Source of the DNA: Streptomyces sp. NRRL S-37
Lineage (GTDB): Bacteria > Actinomycetota > Actinomycetes > Streptomycetales > Streptomycetaceae
Direction of reading: 5' to 3'
NCBI RefSeq assembly: GCF_000721605.1
Contig: NZ_JOIZ01000004.1
Span: 1-64,000 of the forward strand
Length of the DNA stretch: 64,000 nt
A program made the translations under genes and the position numbers. Positions 26,393-36,268 of the stretch are shown piece by piece; within the stretch, counting starts at the first letter, position 1; the number at the start of each line of letters is the position of its first letter. Below the pieces are notes generated by a model. The model was not told the origin of the DNA, searched no databases, and worked only from the letters and a program-made list of their open reading frames with translations.

Positions 26393-27343
26393 ATGGCGTA
26401 CGACGTGATCACCATGGGGCGGATCGGGGTGGACCTCTATCCGCTCCAGACGGGCGTACCGCTGCCGCAGGTCACGTCCTTCGGCAAGTTCCTCGGTGGC
26501 TCGGCGACCAATGTCGCGGTCGCCGCCGCCCGCCTCGGCCGCCGCACCGCCGTGATCACCCGCACCGGCGACGACCCCTTCGGCACCTATCTCCACGAGG
26601 CGCTGCGCGACTTCGGCGTCGACGACCGCTGGGTCACCCCCGTCCCCGGTCTGCCCACCCCGGTCACCTTCTGCGAGGTCTTCCCGCCGGACGACTTCCC
26701 GCTCTACTTCTACCGCCGGCCCAAGGCACCCGACCTGGAGATCGACGCCCACGAACTCGACCTGGACGCCCTCCGCGACGCGAGCGTCTTCTGGGTCACC
26801 GGCACCGGCCTGAGCGAGGAACCCAGCCGTACCGCCACCCTCGCCGCCCTCGCCCACCGCGCCAGGTCCGGCATCACGGTCTTCGACCTCGACTGGCGTC
26901 CCATGTTCTGGACCGACCCCGACGCCGCCCGCCCCTTCTACCGCGAGGCCCTGCGCCACACCACGGTCGCCGTCGGCAACCTGGACGAGGTGGAGGTCGC
27001 CACCGGCGAGCGCGAACCGCACGCCGCCGCCCGCGCCCTGCTCGCCGCCGGGGTCGAGATCGCGGTGGTCAAACAGGGTCCGAAGGGTGTCCTGGCCATG
27101 GACCGCGACGGCCGGACGGCCGAGGTCCCCCCGCTCCCGGTGACCGTCCTCAACGGCCTCGGCGCCGGCGACGCCTTCGGCGGCTCGCTCTGCCACGGCC
27201 TGCTGGCCGGCTGGGACCTGGAGAAGACCATGCGGCACGCCAACGCCGCCGGGGCCATCGTCGCCTCCCGCCTGGAGTGCTCCTCCGCGATGCCCACCCC
27301 CGACGAGATCGACGCGGCACTCGCCGCCGGGGCCGTCACATGA
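26393..27343 (+). CDS. iolC: 5-dehydro-2-deoxygluconokinase
   Basis: 316 residues from ATG at 26393 (GAAGGGG upstream); longer in-frame starts lack ribosome sites. PfkB family with GKFLGGSATNVAVAAARLG near residue 32 and the ATP-site signature NGLGAGDAFGG near residue 260. The N-terminus VITMGRIGVDLYPLQTGVPL is the IolC form, in which the family acts on 2-deoxy-5-keto-gluconate in inositol breakdown. The neighbour mmsA completes the lower end of that pathway. The other iol genes are not here, so the pathway is split on the chromosome. Confidence 0.9.
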   Translation: MAYDVITMGRIGVDLYPLQTGVPLPQVTSFGKFLGGSATNVAVAAARLGRRTAVITRTGDDPFGTYLHEALRDFGVDDRWVTPVPGLPTPVTFCEVFPPDDFPLYFYRRPKAPDLEIDAHELDLDALRDASVFWVTGTGLSEEPSRTATLAALAHRARSGITVFDLDWRPMFWTDPDAARPFYREALRHTTVAVGNLDEVEVATGEREPHAAARALLAAGVEIAVVKQGPKGVLAMDRDGRTAEVPPLPVTVLNGLGAGDAFGGSLCHGLLAGWDLEKTMRHANAAGAIVASRLECSSAMPTPDEIDAALAAGAVT

Positions 27344-27707
27344 CAACCCCGTACGTCCCCCGGTGCGCCACCACCGGCACCACTCGCACCACCCGTACCA
27401 CCGGCACTACCGGCACTACCGGCACCACCCCACCGATCGCCTCCGGCGCGGGAGGCCGCTTCGCTTTGGCAGGAGCGAAGAGCGAGCGACGACTCCCCGC
27501 CCGCCGCGGCCCCGCGCCGGAGGTTCCGCCGAAGCCCCAGGTGTCTAAGCGGGAACCGAAACGGCCGACACTGTGTCGGGCCCGTCCGGCTGCCCGCACC
27601 TGGTGTGATGGACCCGTGGCCGAGCCACCCGAACCGCACGAACCGCACGAGCTGTACGAACGGCACGTCTCCACCCGTCGCCGCCATCTGTGAAGGAGTT
27701 CCCGGTC
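27344..27707. other. Intergenic region with 9-bp tandem repeats between iolC and mmsA
   Basis: 364 bp without a supported gene. Near 27373-27430 a 9-bp unit of the type ACCGGCACT is repeated about five times with small changes. At about 27630-27667 a second set, GAACCGCAC-like, is repeated four times. Both are phase-preserving 9-mers as expected in coding DNA, but the plus frames have no ribosome site and no recognisable product. Replication slippage could explain them. Confidence 0.45.
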
Positions 27708-29210
<1,503 letters not shown>

Positions 29211-29218
29211 GCCCGCAC

Positions 29219-29252
29219 GGACCGTCACCCCGGCCGGCCGGGGTGACGGTCC
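29219..29252. terminator. Perfect 34-nt palindromic terminator
   Basis: The two 17-base arms (GGACCGTCACCCCGGCC and its complement) are perfect and meet without a spacer, so the folded RNA would lose about two central pairs as loop. It lies 8 bp after mmsA and can also end the minus-strand three-gene unit. The stop codon of the repaired frame at 29225 lies inside it. Confidence 0.8.
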
Positions 29253-29495
29253 ACGCCATCCACCGGACGCAACCGCTCCGGGGCCACGGTCCACTCCCGC
29301 CCCCCCGCCGACGGGACGCACGAACGCGGTAGGACGCGGACGCTGATCCCCTCGCCAGGGCGGCACGTACGCGGTGACGTCCTGAAGCACTCCGACCCGC
29401 CCCGAATCCGGATCCTCCACCAGCGCCCCGCGCGGGATCGCGTCCGTACCGCGCGGCGGCGCGAGCCAGTGCGTATCCGACGGCCGCCCGGTCAC
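29225..29495 (-). pseudogene. Frameshifted small hypothetical gene
   Basis: GTG at 29495 overlaps the previous stop (GTGA), and 65 residues match a common Streptomyces family near XRE genes (RGALVEDPDSGRVGVLQDV, FVRPVGGG). At a run of seven G on this strand (29306-29300) the frame is lost. Removing one G restores VGGGREWTVAPERLRPVD and a stop at 29225, for 89 residues. As written the frame runs on for hundreds of codons antisense to mmsA. Either the tract is one base too long in the assembly, or the gene is truly broken or phase-variable. The function of the family is unknown. Confidence 0.7.
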
Positions 29496-29656
29496 CGCAG
29501 ACCGCCCCGATGACTGCTCCAGCGGTTGAGCTCCCGGAGCCGCTCGCTCAGCTCCCGCGACGGGGCCTCACGCGCGGGACAGCCCCGCAAGCCGGCCAGG
29601 AGACGCAGCAGGAGACGGCACTCCTCGGCCGTGAGCGGCCGTGCCTCCTCGCTCAC
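29492..29656 (-). CDS. Small hypothetical protein of the XRE-linked trio
   Basis: 54 residues from GTG at 29656 that overlaps the stop of the gene before (GTGA), while its own stop overlaps the GTG of the next (GTGA). The sequence VSEEARPLTAEECRLLLRLL then AREAPSRELSERLRELNRW is a helical, charged protein. It resembles small products found beside XRE/DUF397 pairs in Streptomyces. No function known. The double overlap makes the gene credible despite its size. Confidence 0.65.
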   Translation of the reverse strand: MSEEARPLTAEECRLLLRLLAGLRGCPAREAPSRELSERLRELNRWSSHRGGLR

Positions 29657-29880
29657 CGCGCGGCGCCCCGCAGAACGGCCGCGAGCTTGCGGGCGGTCGG
29701 AAGGTTGCACCGCCCGAGGTCGATCAACGGCTCGGCGTGCCACGCCGCGACCATGGGAACGTCCAGCGCCGGCGAGGGCAACGTGACCCCGACTCCGGCC
29801 AGCGCCGCCCCCAACTCCTCCCGTACGGCCTCCGCCCGCTGAATTCCGTTCATCACCGCTTCGAGTTCCTTGTCCGTCAT
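29653..29880 (-). CDS. Small hypothetical protein, first of the XRE-linked trio
   Basis: 75 residues from ATG at 29880 with GGAGCGGGTGA upstream. It starts MTDKELEAVMNGIQRAEAVR and ends LPTARKLAAVLRGAAR, with a central VPMVAAWHAEPLIDLGRCN. It is soluble with no recognisable domain. It heads a three-gene minus-strand unit coupled by GTGA overlaps and is divergent from the XRE gene (130 bp between starts), so the XRE protein may regulate it. Confidence 0.7.
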   Translation of the reverse strand: MTDKELEAVMNGIQRAEAVREELGAALAGVGVTLPSPALDVPMVAAWHAEPLIDLGRCNLPTARKLAAVLRGAAR

Positions 29881-30010
29881 TCACCCGCTCCGATCGCCGG
29901 TCACGTAATGCACTCGAATCGTCACGCCACGTGGATGGCGTGACCAGGCCCGACGCGTTGCCGCCCGGCACGGCAGCGGAGGCGGTACGAGGGACAGAGG
30001 GGGAAGACCG

Positions 30011-30838
30011 ATGGACGTGCGACCGGGACAGCAGGACACCGGCGAGGACTCCGCGCGCGGCGCGCTCGGCAGCACCCTGCGCTATCTCCGCGAGAAGGCG
30101 GGCAAGTCCCTGAGCCAGCTCGCCGACGACACCAACTACGACAAGAGCTACCTGTACCGCCTGGAAGCCGCCGAACGCATCTCCAAGCGTCCGGTGATGG
30201 AGGACCTGGACAGGTATTACGAAACCGGTGACCTGCTGGTAAGGCTGTGGAAACTGGCGCGGATGGACGCGTTCGTCGACCACTACAAGGCATTCATGCG
30301 CCTTGAGTCCACGGCCAACGTGGTGCACATGTACACCCCGGTCATCCCTGGTCTGCTGCAGACCGAGTCGTACGCCAGAGTGCTGCTCTCCATGTGGCCG
30401 CAGCGAAATGAGGAGGAACTGGAGGAGCAGGTCGCTGCCCGCATCGGTCGACAAGAGCTGCTGCACCGCAACCCCCGGCCGACCGTCCGCGCGATCATCG
30501 ATGAGGCCGCGCTACGGCGTAGCGTGGCCGATCCGCAGACCTGGGCCGACCAACTGACCCACCTTCTCTTTGCGGCGGCGCAGCCATCGATCACTGTCCA
30601 AGTGCTGCGGTTCAGTGCGGGAGTTGTGCCGGTACCGGGTGGCTCCCTCCATCTGCTGTGGCAACCGGACGGCAGCTCGGTTGCCTACTTGGAGGGCAGC
30701 TCGTCAGGTGATTTGCTTGATGAACAGGACGACATCCTCACGTACCGCTTGGCCTACGATCGGATCCGAGATATGGCGCTCACGCCACGGGACTCGGTGA
30801 CGTTCATCGAGCGCATCCTGGAGGAACACCGATCATGA
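30011..30838 (+). CDS. XRE-family regulator with DUF5753 domain
   Basis: 275 residues. An N-terminal helix-turn-helix (residues about 20-75: LGSTLRYLREKAGKSLSQLA, YDKSYLYRLEAAERI) is followed by the DUF5753 domain (about 85-265: VVHMYTPVIPGLLQTESYAR, LHRNPRPTVRAIIDEAALRR, SGDLLDEQDDILTYRLAYDR). ATG at 30011 after GGGGGAAGACCG. It overlaps the DUF397 gene by ATGA. These pairs are abundant in Streptomyces; some act with the DUF397 partner in development or antibiotic control, or as a toxin-antitoxin-like switch. The regulon is unknown. Confidence 0.9.
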   Translation: MDVRPGQQDTGEDSARGALGSTLRYLREKAGKSLSQLADDTNYDKSYLYRLEAAERISKRPVMEDLDRYYETGDLLVRLWKLARMDAFVDHYKAFMRLESTANVVHMYTPVIPGLLQTESYARVLLSMWPQRNEEELEEQVAARIGRQELLHRNPRPTVRAIIDEAALRRSVADPQTWADQLTHLLFAAAQPSITVQVLRFSAGVVPVPGGSLHLLWQPDGSSVAYLEGSSSGDLLDEQDDILTYRLAYDRIRDMALTPRDSVTFIERILEEHRS

Positions 30839-31050
30839 GCCGCACTCCCGACCTCGGTGCCGTGAGCTGGCGCAAGTCGAGCTACAGCGAAGGCGGAGCC
30901 GACAACTGCGTCGAGGTCGCCGAGGCCCTCCTCACCGTTGTCCCTGTCCGTGACAGCAAGGTTCCGCACGGTCCCGTCCTGCGCTTCCCCGCCTCCGCCT
31001 GGACGGCCTTCCTCGGCGAGCTCAAGGAGTCCCGTTCCCCGATGGCCTGA
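30835..31050 (+). CDS. DUF397 protein, partner of the XRE regulator
   Basis: 71 residues with the DUF397 core WRKSSYSEGGADNCVEVAE and VPVRDSKVPHGPVLRFPASAW. The start overlaps the XRE stop by ATGA, so the two are made together. DUF397 proteins are thought to bind or modulate their XRE partner; this comes from studied pairs and is not shown here. Confidence 0.9.
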   Translation: MSRTPDLGAVSWRKSSYSEGGADNCVEVAEALLTVVPVRDSKVPHGPVLRFPASAWTAFLGELKESRSPMA

Positions 31051-31686
31051 TGCGGGGCCGCTCGCCCGCGGAGCACGCCGACGGGACGCGATCTCTCGCG
31101 GCCCCTGCCCCCTGGCCGTCCGGAAGGGCGAGCATTCGGCAAGCGAATGTAACTTGCGCGCTCAATCGAGCGGCCAGTGAACACTGGTGGCCGAGATGTT
31201 CACGCTTCGGGAGAAGACACATGTCTCCCGGCCCGGGTGGACGGCAGGGCCTCGACGGTCCCGTGCCCTCGAATCAGCCGGCGGATCTCTTGACGGCCGT
31301 GACCGGTCCCACGGTCCTGTCCTGCGGTTGTCGCGTCGCCGGACGGTCCGGTTGGTTTCCGTCGTGCTCTTCGGGGTGCGTGACGAATGGTTCGCCTCGC
31401 CCTGTCGCCATCTCCTCGAAGAGGATATGGGTGATATCTGCCGTAAACTCTCTTTTAGTTCCCCGTGCCACCCGATGCACCGAAATGCAACCGCCATTTG
31501 GTCCTCGGCGCCATAGCGAGGGACACTACCCCGCGGATGCGCGTTCCCGGCCGAGTGGCACTCGCTTCAGTATCCTCTCGTACGGGTCGTCGGGGGTCAT
31601 CTACTCAAGGATTACTGGGCAGTTGACCTCGGTGTTTCGTGGTAGCGTCCTGGTTCGGAGGGACAGTGCGAACTGAAAGGGAAATC
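31051..31686. other. Long non-coding stretch between DUF397 and the orphan gene
   Basis: 636 bp with no supported gene, less GC-rich toward its right half (31420-31640), which probably holds the promoter of the gene at 31687. It contains repeat copy B (31130-31214). Several short frames exist on both strands but have no ribosome sites or recognisable products. The drop in GC suggests imported DNA. Confidence 0.45.
31130..31214 (-). repeat. Dispersed 85-bp repeat, copy B
   Basis: An ungapped match of about two thirds identity to 14366-14450. On the minus strand it encodes KREHLGHQCSLAARLSAQ then TFACRML, compared with KREHSGPWCSRSAHPSAQ in copy A. The plus strand ends in GTTCACGCTTCGGGAG. It lies 80 bp after the DUF397 gene. 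Confidence 0.55.
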
Positions 31687-32295
31687 GTGAACACGGAGAA
31701 GATCGCCGCTCGCCGCCTCTCGCTGGAAGAGGTGACGAAGCTCGGCGTGAAGGACAGGATCTTCGTTTCCGCCGACACGGCAGAACTCAAACTTCCCGAC
31801 TGCTACGTCCCTGCTTTTCTGACCAAGTCCGGTGAGCTTTTCGAGGGCGGCTCGGTCACGGCGAGGACCGTATTCCAGGAAGAGGTCTCCTGCCTTCCCG
31901 ACGACGAGAACGAAGCCGGGATCTACGTGGCCGACGAGAGCGGCCCGGTGACCATCGAGGTCCTCCAGTCCGCCGGTGTCGTGCTGGACCTGGCACTTTT
32001 CGTCCCTGGCGGGGACAAGGGGTCCCTCACGGCCCTTTACGCCGCGGTCCGGCAGGCGTTCGGCGCCGACGTCGTGCAGATCTGGCGCCAGGGCCTCAAG
32101 GAGGTCCCCGACGTGAAGGTCGACATCTTCGAGGAGCAGGTTCCCCGGGGGCGCAAGGCGAGCGACAGTCCCAAGCGTGACCGTCGCGCGATCGACACCT
32201 ACCCCACCCGTGCGGACTTCATCGAGTTCTCCGCGGGATGGAAGCCGGTCGTCGAGATCCACAAGCCGGTCGTCGACGACACCCCGACCATCTGA
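31687..32295 (+). CDS. Orphan soluble protein of unknown function
   Basis: 202 residues from GTG at 31687, with GAAAGGG upstream. The sequence starts VNTEKIAARRLSLEEVTKLG and continues KDRIFVSADTAELKLPDCYV. It has alternating beta-strand patterns (GPVTIEVLQSAGVVLDLALF) and a charged C-terminal third (VPRGRKASDSPKRDRRAID). No signal peptide, membrane helix or known motif was recognised. Codon use is less extreme in GC than the neighbours, and it lies in an accessory stretch after an XRE/DUF397 pair, so horizontal arrival is likely. It could be a phage-defence or toxin-related part, but nothing in the sequence proves that. Confidence 0.7.
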   Translation: MNTEKIAARRLSLEEVTKLGVKDRIFVSADTAELKLPDCYVPAFLTKSGELFEGGSVTARTVFQEEVSCLPDDENEAGIYVADESGPVTIEVLQSAGVVLDLALFVPGGDKGSLTALYAAVRQAFGADVVQIWRQGLKEVPDVKVDIFEEQVPRGRKASDSPKRDRRAIDTYPTRADFIEFSAGWKPVVEIHKPVVDDTPTI

Positions 32296-32522
32296 GACGG
32301 CGTCACACCTTCCGTCTCAGCCTGAGAGAAGGCCGGAACACCGTTCCACTCGACGGCCTCGCGAGACGGACGCCCGCCGGCCATGCCGAAGCCCTGGGGT
32401 GGACGGGCCGCCGCGTACCACGGACGCGGTACGCGGCGGCCCTCCCGTACACCAGTGGGAGGTGCCCGGGTTCGGTCTCCGGTCGACATCGCGGCGACAG
32501 GTTGACCCCGTACCGTTGACGC

Positions 32523-35195
32523 ATGGATCTTCGACTGCCCGGATCGCGGTGGCTGCGGTCACGACGGCCGCTGTCACGGAGGCCGCGACGGACCGTCGTC
32601 GCCGCCGCGGCCGCCGCCGTCGTGCTCGCCGGTGCCGGTACGTGGAGCGCCGTCGCCTCCGACGACGCGCCCGCGGTCACCCGCGCCGACCGGGTCATGA
32701 GCACGGGCGACGGGGTGCGCATCGACACCTCGTACTTCACCGCGGGACCCGACGGCCGCCGCCCCGCCGTCCTGCTCGGGCACGGCTTCGGGGGCAGCAA
32801 GGACGACGTGCGGGAGCAGGCCGAGGACCTCGCGCGGGACGGGTACGCCGTGCTGACGTGGTCCGCGCGAGGCTTCGGCGGGTCCACCGGGAAGATCGGG
32901 CTGAACGACCCGGAGGGCGAGGTCGCCGACGTCTCCCGGCTGATCGACTGGCTGGCCGACCGGCCCGAGGTCCGGCTTGACAAGGACGGCGACCCGCGGG
33001 TCGGGATGGCCGGCGGCTCGTACGGGGGTGCCATCGCGCTGCTCGGCGCCGGATACGACGACCGGGTCGACGCCATCGCCCCGGCGATCACCTACTTCGA
33101 CCTCGCCGACGCGCTCTTCCCGAACGGCGTCTTCAAGAAGCTGTGGGCCGGCGTCTTCGTCAACTCCGGCGGCGGCTGCGAGAAGTTCGAGCCCGCGCTG
33201 TGCGCGATGTACCAGCGGGTCGCCGAGTCCGGCGCCCCCGACGACAAGGCGCGCGAACTGCTCGAGGCGCGTTCGCCGTCCGCCGTCGCCGACCGCATCG
33301 ACGTGCCCACGCTCCTTCTGCAGGGCCAGACCGACTCCCTCTTCCCGCTCGGCCAGGCCGACGCGGCCGCCAAGGCGATCCGCGCCAACGGCGCCCCGGT
33401 CGCCGTCGACTGGATCGCGGGCGGCCACGACGGCGGCAACCCGGAGACGGACCGCGTGCGACAGCGCGTACGGACCTGGTTCGACCGGTACCTGAAGGAC
33501 GACAAGGGCGCCGACACCGGCCCCGCCTTCCGCGTCACCCGCACCGGAGGAGTCGACTCCACCGACGGCGAGGCCGTGCTGAACGGCGCGAGCGCCGACA
33601 CCTACCCGGGTCTGACGAACGACGGCCGGTCCTTCCCCCTCACCGGACGCGAACAGAGCTTCGCCAACCCGGCAGGCGCCAACCCGCCCGCCATCTCCTC
33701 CCTGCCCGGCCTCGGCGGCTCCGGCGGACTCGCCCAGCTCTCCTCGCTCGGCGTGGGCATCTCCCTGGACTTCCCGGGCCAGTACGCCCGCTTCGAGTCC
33801 GCCCCGGTCGCCGACGACCTGCGGATCACCGGATCGCCGGCCGTCACCGTCCACGTCCAGTCGACCGGCGACGACGCCGTCCTCTTCGGCAAGGTCTACG
33901 ACGTCGGCCCGGACGGACGGCAGCAGGTGCTCCCCTCGCAGCTCGTCGCCCCCGTCCGCGTCGAGGACGCCAGGTCCGGCAAGGACGTGACGCTCACCCT
34001 CCCGGCCGTCGACCACGAGGTCCGGAAGGGCCACCGGCTGCGCCTCGTCCTCGCCTCCACCGACCTCGGCTACGCCTCCCCGGCCGCCCCGGCGACGTAC
34101 ACCGTCTCCCTGAAGAGCGACCTCACCGTGCCCACCGCGCCCGGCGTGACCACCGCCGCGGCCCCGCTGCCCGCCTGGGTGGTGTGGCTGCCGGCCGCCG
34201 GCGCCCTGATCGCGCTCGCGCTGCTCCTCACCGGCCGTCGCCGTACCACCGCCCCGGCACCCGACCCGGAACTCGCCGACGTCCCGCTCCAGATCACCGG
34301 CCTGAGCAAGCGGTACGCCCGCTCCTCGGACCGGTACGCCGTGCGGGACCTGTCCTTCCGCGTGGAAAAGGGGCAGGTGCTCGGACTGCTCGGGCCGAAC
34401 GGCGCCGGCAAGACCACCACCCTGCGCATGCTGATGGGGCTCATCAAGCCCGACGGCGGCGAGATCCGCGTCTTCGGCCACGCCATCCGCCCCGGCGCCC
34501 CCGTGCTGTCCCGGGTCGGCGCGTTCGTCGAGGGCGCGGGCTTCCTGCCGCACCTGTCAGGGCGGGAGAACCTGGAACTGTACTGGCGGGCCACAGGACG
34601 CCCGGCCGAGGACGCCCACCTGGAGGAGGCCCTGGAGATCGCCGGGCTCGGTGACGCGCTCGCCCGCGCGGTGCGCACCTACTCCCAGGGCATGCGCCAG
34701 CGCCTCGCCATCGCCCAGGCCATGCTCGGCCTCCCGGACCTGCTCATCCTCGACGAACCGACCAACGGACTCGACCCGCCGCAGATCCGCGAGATGCGCG
34801 AGGTGATGATCCGCTACGCGGCCGCCGGACGCACGGTGATCGTCTCCAGTCACCTGCTGTCCGAGGTCGAGCAGTCCTGCACCCACCTCGTGGTCATGGA
34901 CCGCGGGCAGCTCGTCCAGGCCGGCCCGGTGCGGGAGATCATCGGCTCCGGCGACACCCTGCTCGTCGGGACGGAGGAGCCCGTGGACGAACCGGTCGCC
35001 GAGAAGATCGCCGCGCTGCCGGGCGTCGCCTCCGCCGTCCGCACCGACGACGGGCTGCTGGTCCGGCTCGACGCCGGCGGCACCGCCCCGCGCCTGGTCG
35101 CCGAACTGGTCCGGCTGGAGGTGCCCGTGGCGTCGGTGGGCCCGCACCGCCGCCTCGAAGACGCCTTCCTCACCCTGATCGGAGGTTCCGCATGA
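32523..35195 (+). CDS. Fusion of secreted X-Pro-peptidase-like hydrolase and ABC transporter ATPase
   Basis: 890 residues. Residues 1-55 hold a basic region and one hydrophobic helix (VVAAAAAAVVLAGAGTW), a signal anchor. About 60-330 is an alpha/beta hydrolase of the S15/CocE type (LLGHGFGGSKDD, nucleophile elbow GGSYGG, acid in QGQTDSLFP, GGHDGG). About 420-545 is the beta-rich X-Pro dipeptidyl-peptidase C-terminal domain (FESAPVADDLRITGSPAVTV). A second helix (WVVWLPAAGALIALALLL, about 555-575) leads to a cytoplasmic ABC domain with GPNGAGKTT, YSQGMRQR and LLILDEPTNGLD. The topology places the hydrolase outside and the ATPase inside. The permease overlaps downstream (ATGA). Confidence 0.88.
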   Translation: MDLRLPGSRWLRSRRPLSRRPRRTVVAAAAAAVVLAGAGTWSAVASDDAPAVTRADRVMSTGDGVRIDTSYFTAGPDGRRPAVLLGHGFGGSKDDVREQAEDLARDGYAVLTWSARGFGGSTGKIGLNDPEGEVADVSRLIDWLADRPEVRLDKDGDPRVGMAGGSYGGAIALLGAGYDDRVDAIAPAITYFDLADALFPNGVFKKLWAGVFVNSGGGCEKFEPALCAMYQRVAESGAPDDKARELLEARSPSAVADRIDVPTLLLQGQTDSLFPLGQADAAAKAIRANGAPVAVDWIAGGHDGGNPETDRVRQRVRTWFDRYLKDDKGADTGPAFRVTRTGGVDSTDGEAVLNGASADTYPGLTNDGRSFPLTGREQSFANPAGANPPAISSLPGLGGSGGLAQLSSLGVGISLDFPGQYARFESAPVADDLRITGSPAVTVHVQSTGDDAVLFGKVYDVGPDGRQQVLPSQLVAPVRVEDARSGKDVTLTLPAVDHEVRKGHRLRLVLASTDLGYASPAAPATYTVSLKSDLTVPTAPGVTTAAAPLPAWVVWLPAAGALIALALLLTGRRRTTAPAPDPELADVPLQITGLSKRYARSSDRYAVRDLSFRVEKGQVLGLLGPNGAGKTTTLRMLMGLIKPDGGEIRVFGHAIRPGAPVLSRVGAFVEGAGFLPHLSGRENLELYWRATGRPAEDAHLEEALEIAGLGDALARAVRTYSQGMRQRLAIAQAMLGLPDLLILDEPTNGLDPPQIREMREVMIRYAAAGRTVIVSSHLLSEVEQSCTHLVVMDRGQLVQAGPVREIIGSGDTLLVGTEEPVDEPVAEKIAALPGVASAVRTDDGLLVRLDAGGTAPRLVAELVRLEVPVASVGPHRRLEDAFLTLIGGSA

Positions 35196-36073
35196 GCACG
35201 CTCACCGAGCGAGCCGAGCCCACCGAGCGGACCGAGGCCGCCGTCGGCTACCGCGCCGGCCGCACCCTGCCCCTCCGGGTCGAACTGGTCCGCCAGCTCA
35301 AGCGCCGCCGCACCCTCGTGATGGGCGCGATCCTCGCCGTCCTGCCGTTCGTGCTGGTGGTCGCCTTCGCGATCGGCGGCGAACCGGACCGTCCGGGCGG
35401 CCGGGTGAACCTGATGGACACGGCCACCGCGTCCGGCGCCAACTTCGCCGCCGTGAACCTGTTCGTGTCGGCGGGCTTCCTGCTGGTCATCCCCGTCGCC
35501 CTGTTCTGCGGGGACACCGTCGCCTCGGAGGCCGGCTGGTCCTCCCTGCGCTACCTGCTCGCCGCGCCGGTGCCCCGAATGCGGCTGCTGTGGTCCAAGC
35601 TGATCGTCGGACTGGGGCTGAGCCTGGCCGCGATGGTGCTGCTGCCGGTGGTGGCACTCGTCGTCGGCACGGCCGCCTACGGCTGGGGTCCGCTGCAGAT
35701 TCCCACCGGCGGCGCGCTCGACCCCGGCACGGCGGCGCAGCGGCTCGTGGTGGTCGTGGCGTACCTGTTCGTGTCGCAGCTCGTCACCGCCGGGCTCGCG
35801 TTCTGGCTGTCCACCCGCACCGACGCCCCGCTGGGCGCGGTCGGCGGCGCGGTCGGCCTGACCATCGTCGGCAACGTCCTGGACGCCGTCACCGCCCTCG
35901 GCGACTGGCGTCACTTCCTGCCCGCGCACTGGCAGTTCGCCTGGGCGGACGCCGTCCAGCCGACCCCGGAGTGGTCCGGCATGATCCAGGGCGCGTCGGT
36001 GTCCGTGACGTACGCGCTGGTGCTGTTCGCGCTGGCGTTCCGCGGGTTCGTCCGCAAGGACGTGGTGTCGTGA
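35192..36073 (+). CDS. ABC-2-type transporter permease
   Basis: 293 residues. A cytoplasmic N-terminus is followed by about six membrane helices (MGAILAVLPFVLVVAFAIGG, LFVSAGFLLVIPVALFCGD, LGLSLAAMVLLPVVALVVG, VVVVAYLFVSQLVTAGLAFW, VGGAVGLTIVGNVLDAVTAL, VSVTYALVLFALAFRGF). Together with the ABC domain of the preceding fusion it forms an export-type ABC-2 complex. The start overlaps the fusion stop by ATGA. The cargo is unknown; a peptide or lipid-linked product handled by the attached hydrolase is plausible. Confidence 0.88.
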   Translation: MSTLTERAEPTERTEAAVGYRAGRTLPLRVELVRQLKRRRTLVMGAILAVLPFVLVVAFAIGGEPDRPGGRVNLMDTATASGANFAAVNLFVSAGFLLVIPVALFCGDTVASEAGWSSLRYLLAAPVPRMRLLWSKLIVGLGLSLAAMVLLPVVALVVGTAAYGWGPLQIPTGGALDPGTAAQRLVVVVAYLFVSQLVTAGLAFWLSTRTDAPLGAVGGAVGLTIVGNVLDAVTALGDWRHFLPAHWQFAWADAVQPTPEWSGMIQGASVSVTYALVLFALAFRGFVRKDVVS

Positions 36074-36268
36074 CCGGTGGCCCCTCCCAGGTACGGAGCG
36101 GGCCAACCGGGTGAAACTGCGCAACCGATTCCCCCGTGTCGGGTTGATGAAGCAGTAGGGCAGGGCATGGACGGGAGCTCTTGCGGAGCCTTCCGGCCAT
36201 GCTCAGGCCGGTCTTGGGGTGTCGATCTCCGTGTCACGGCCGGCTTTCCCAGTACTGCAAGCAGGAAG

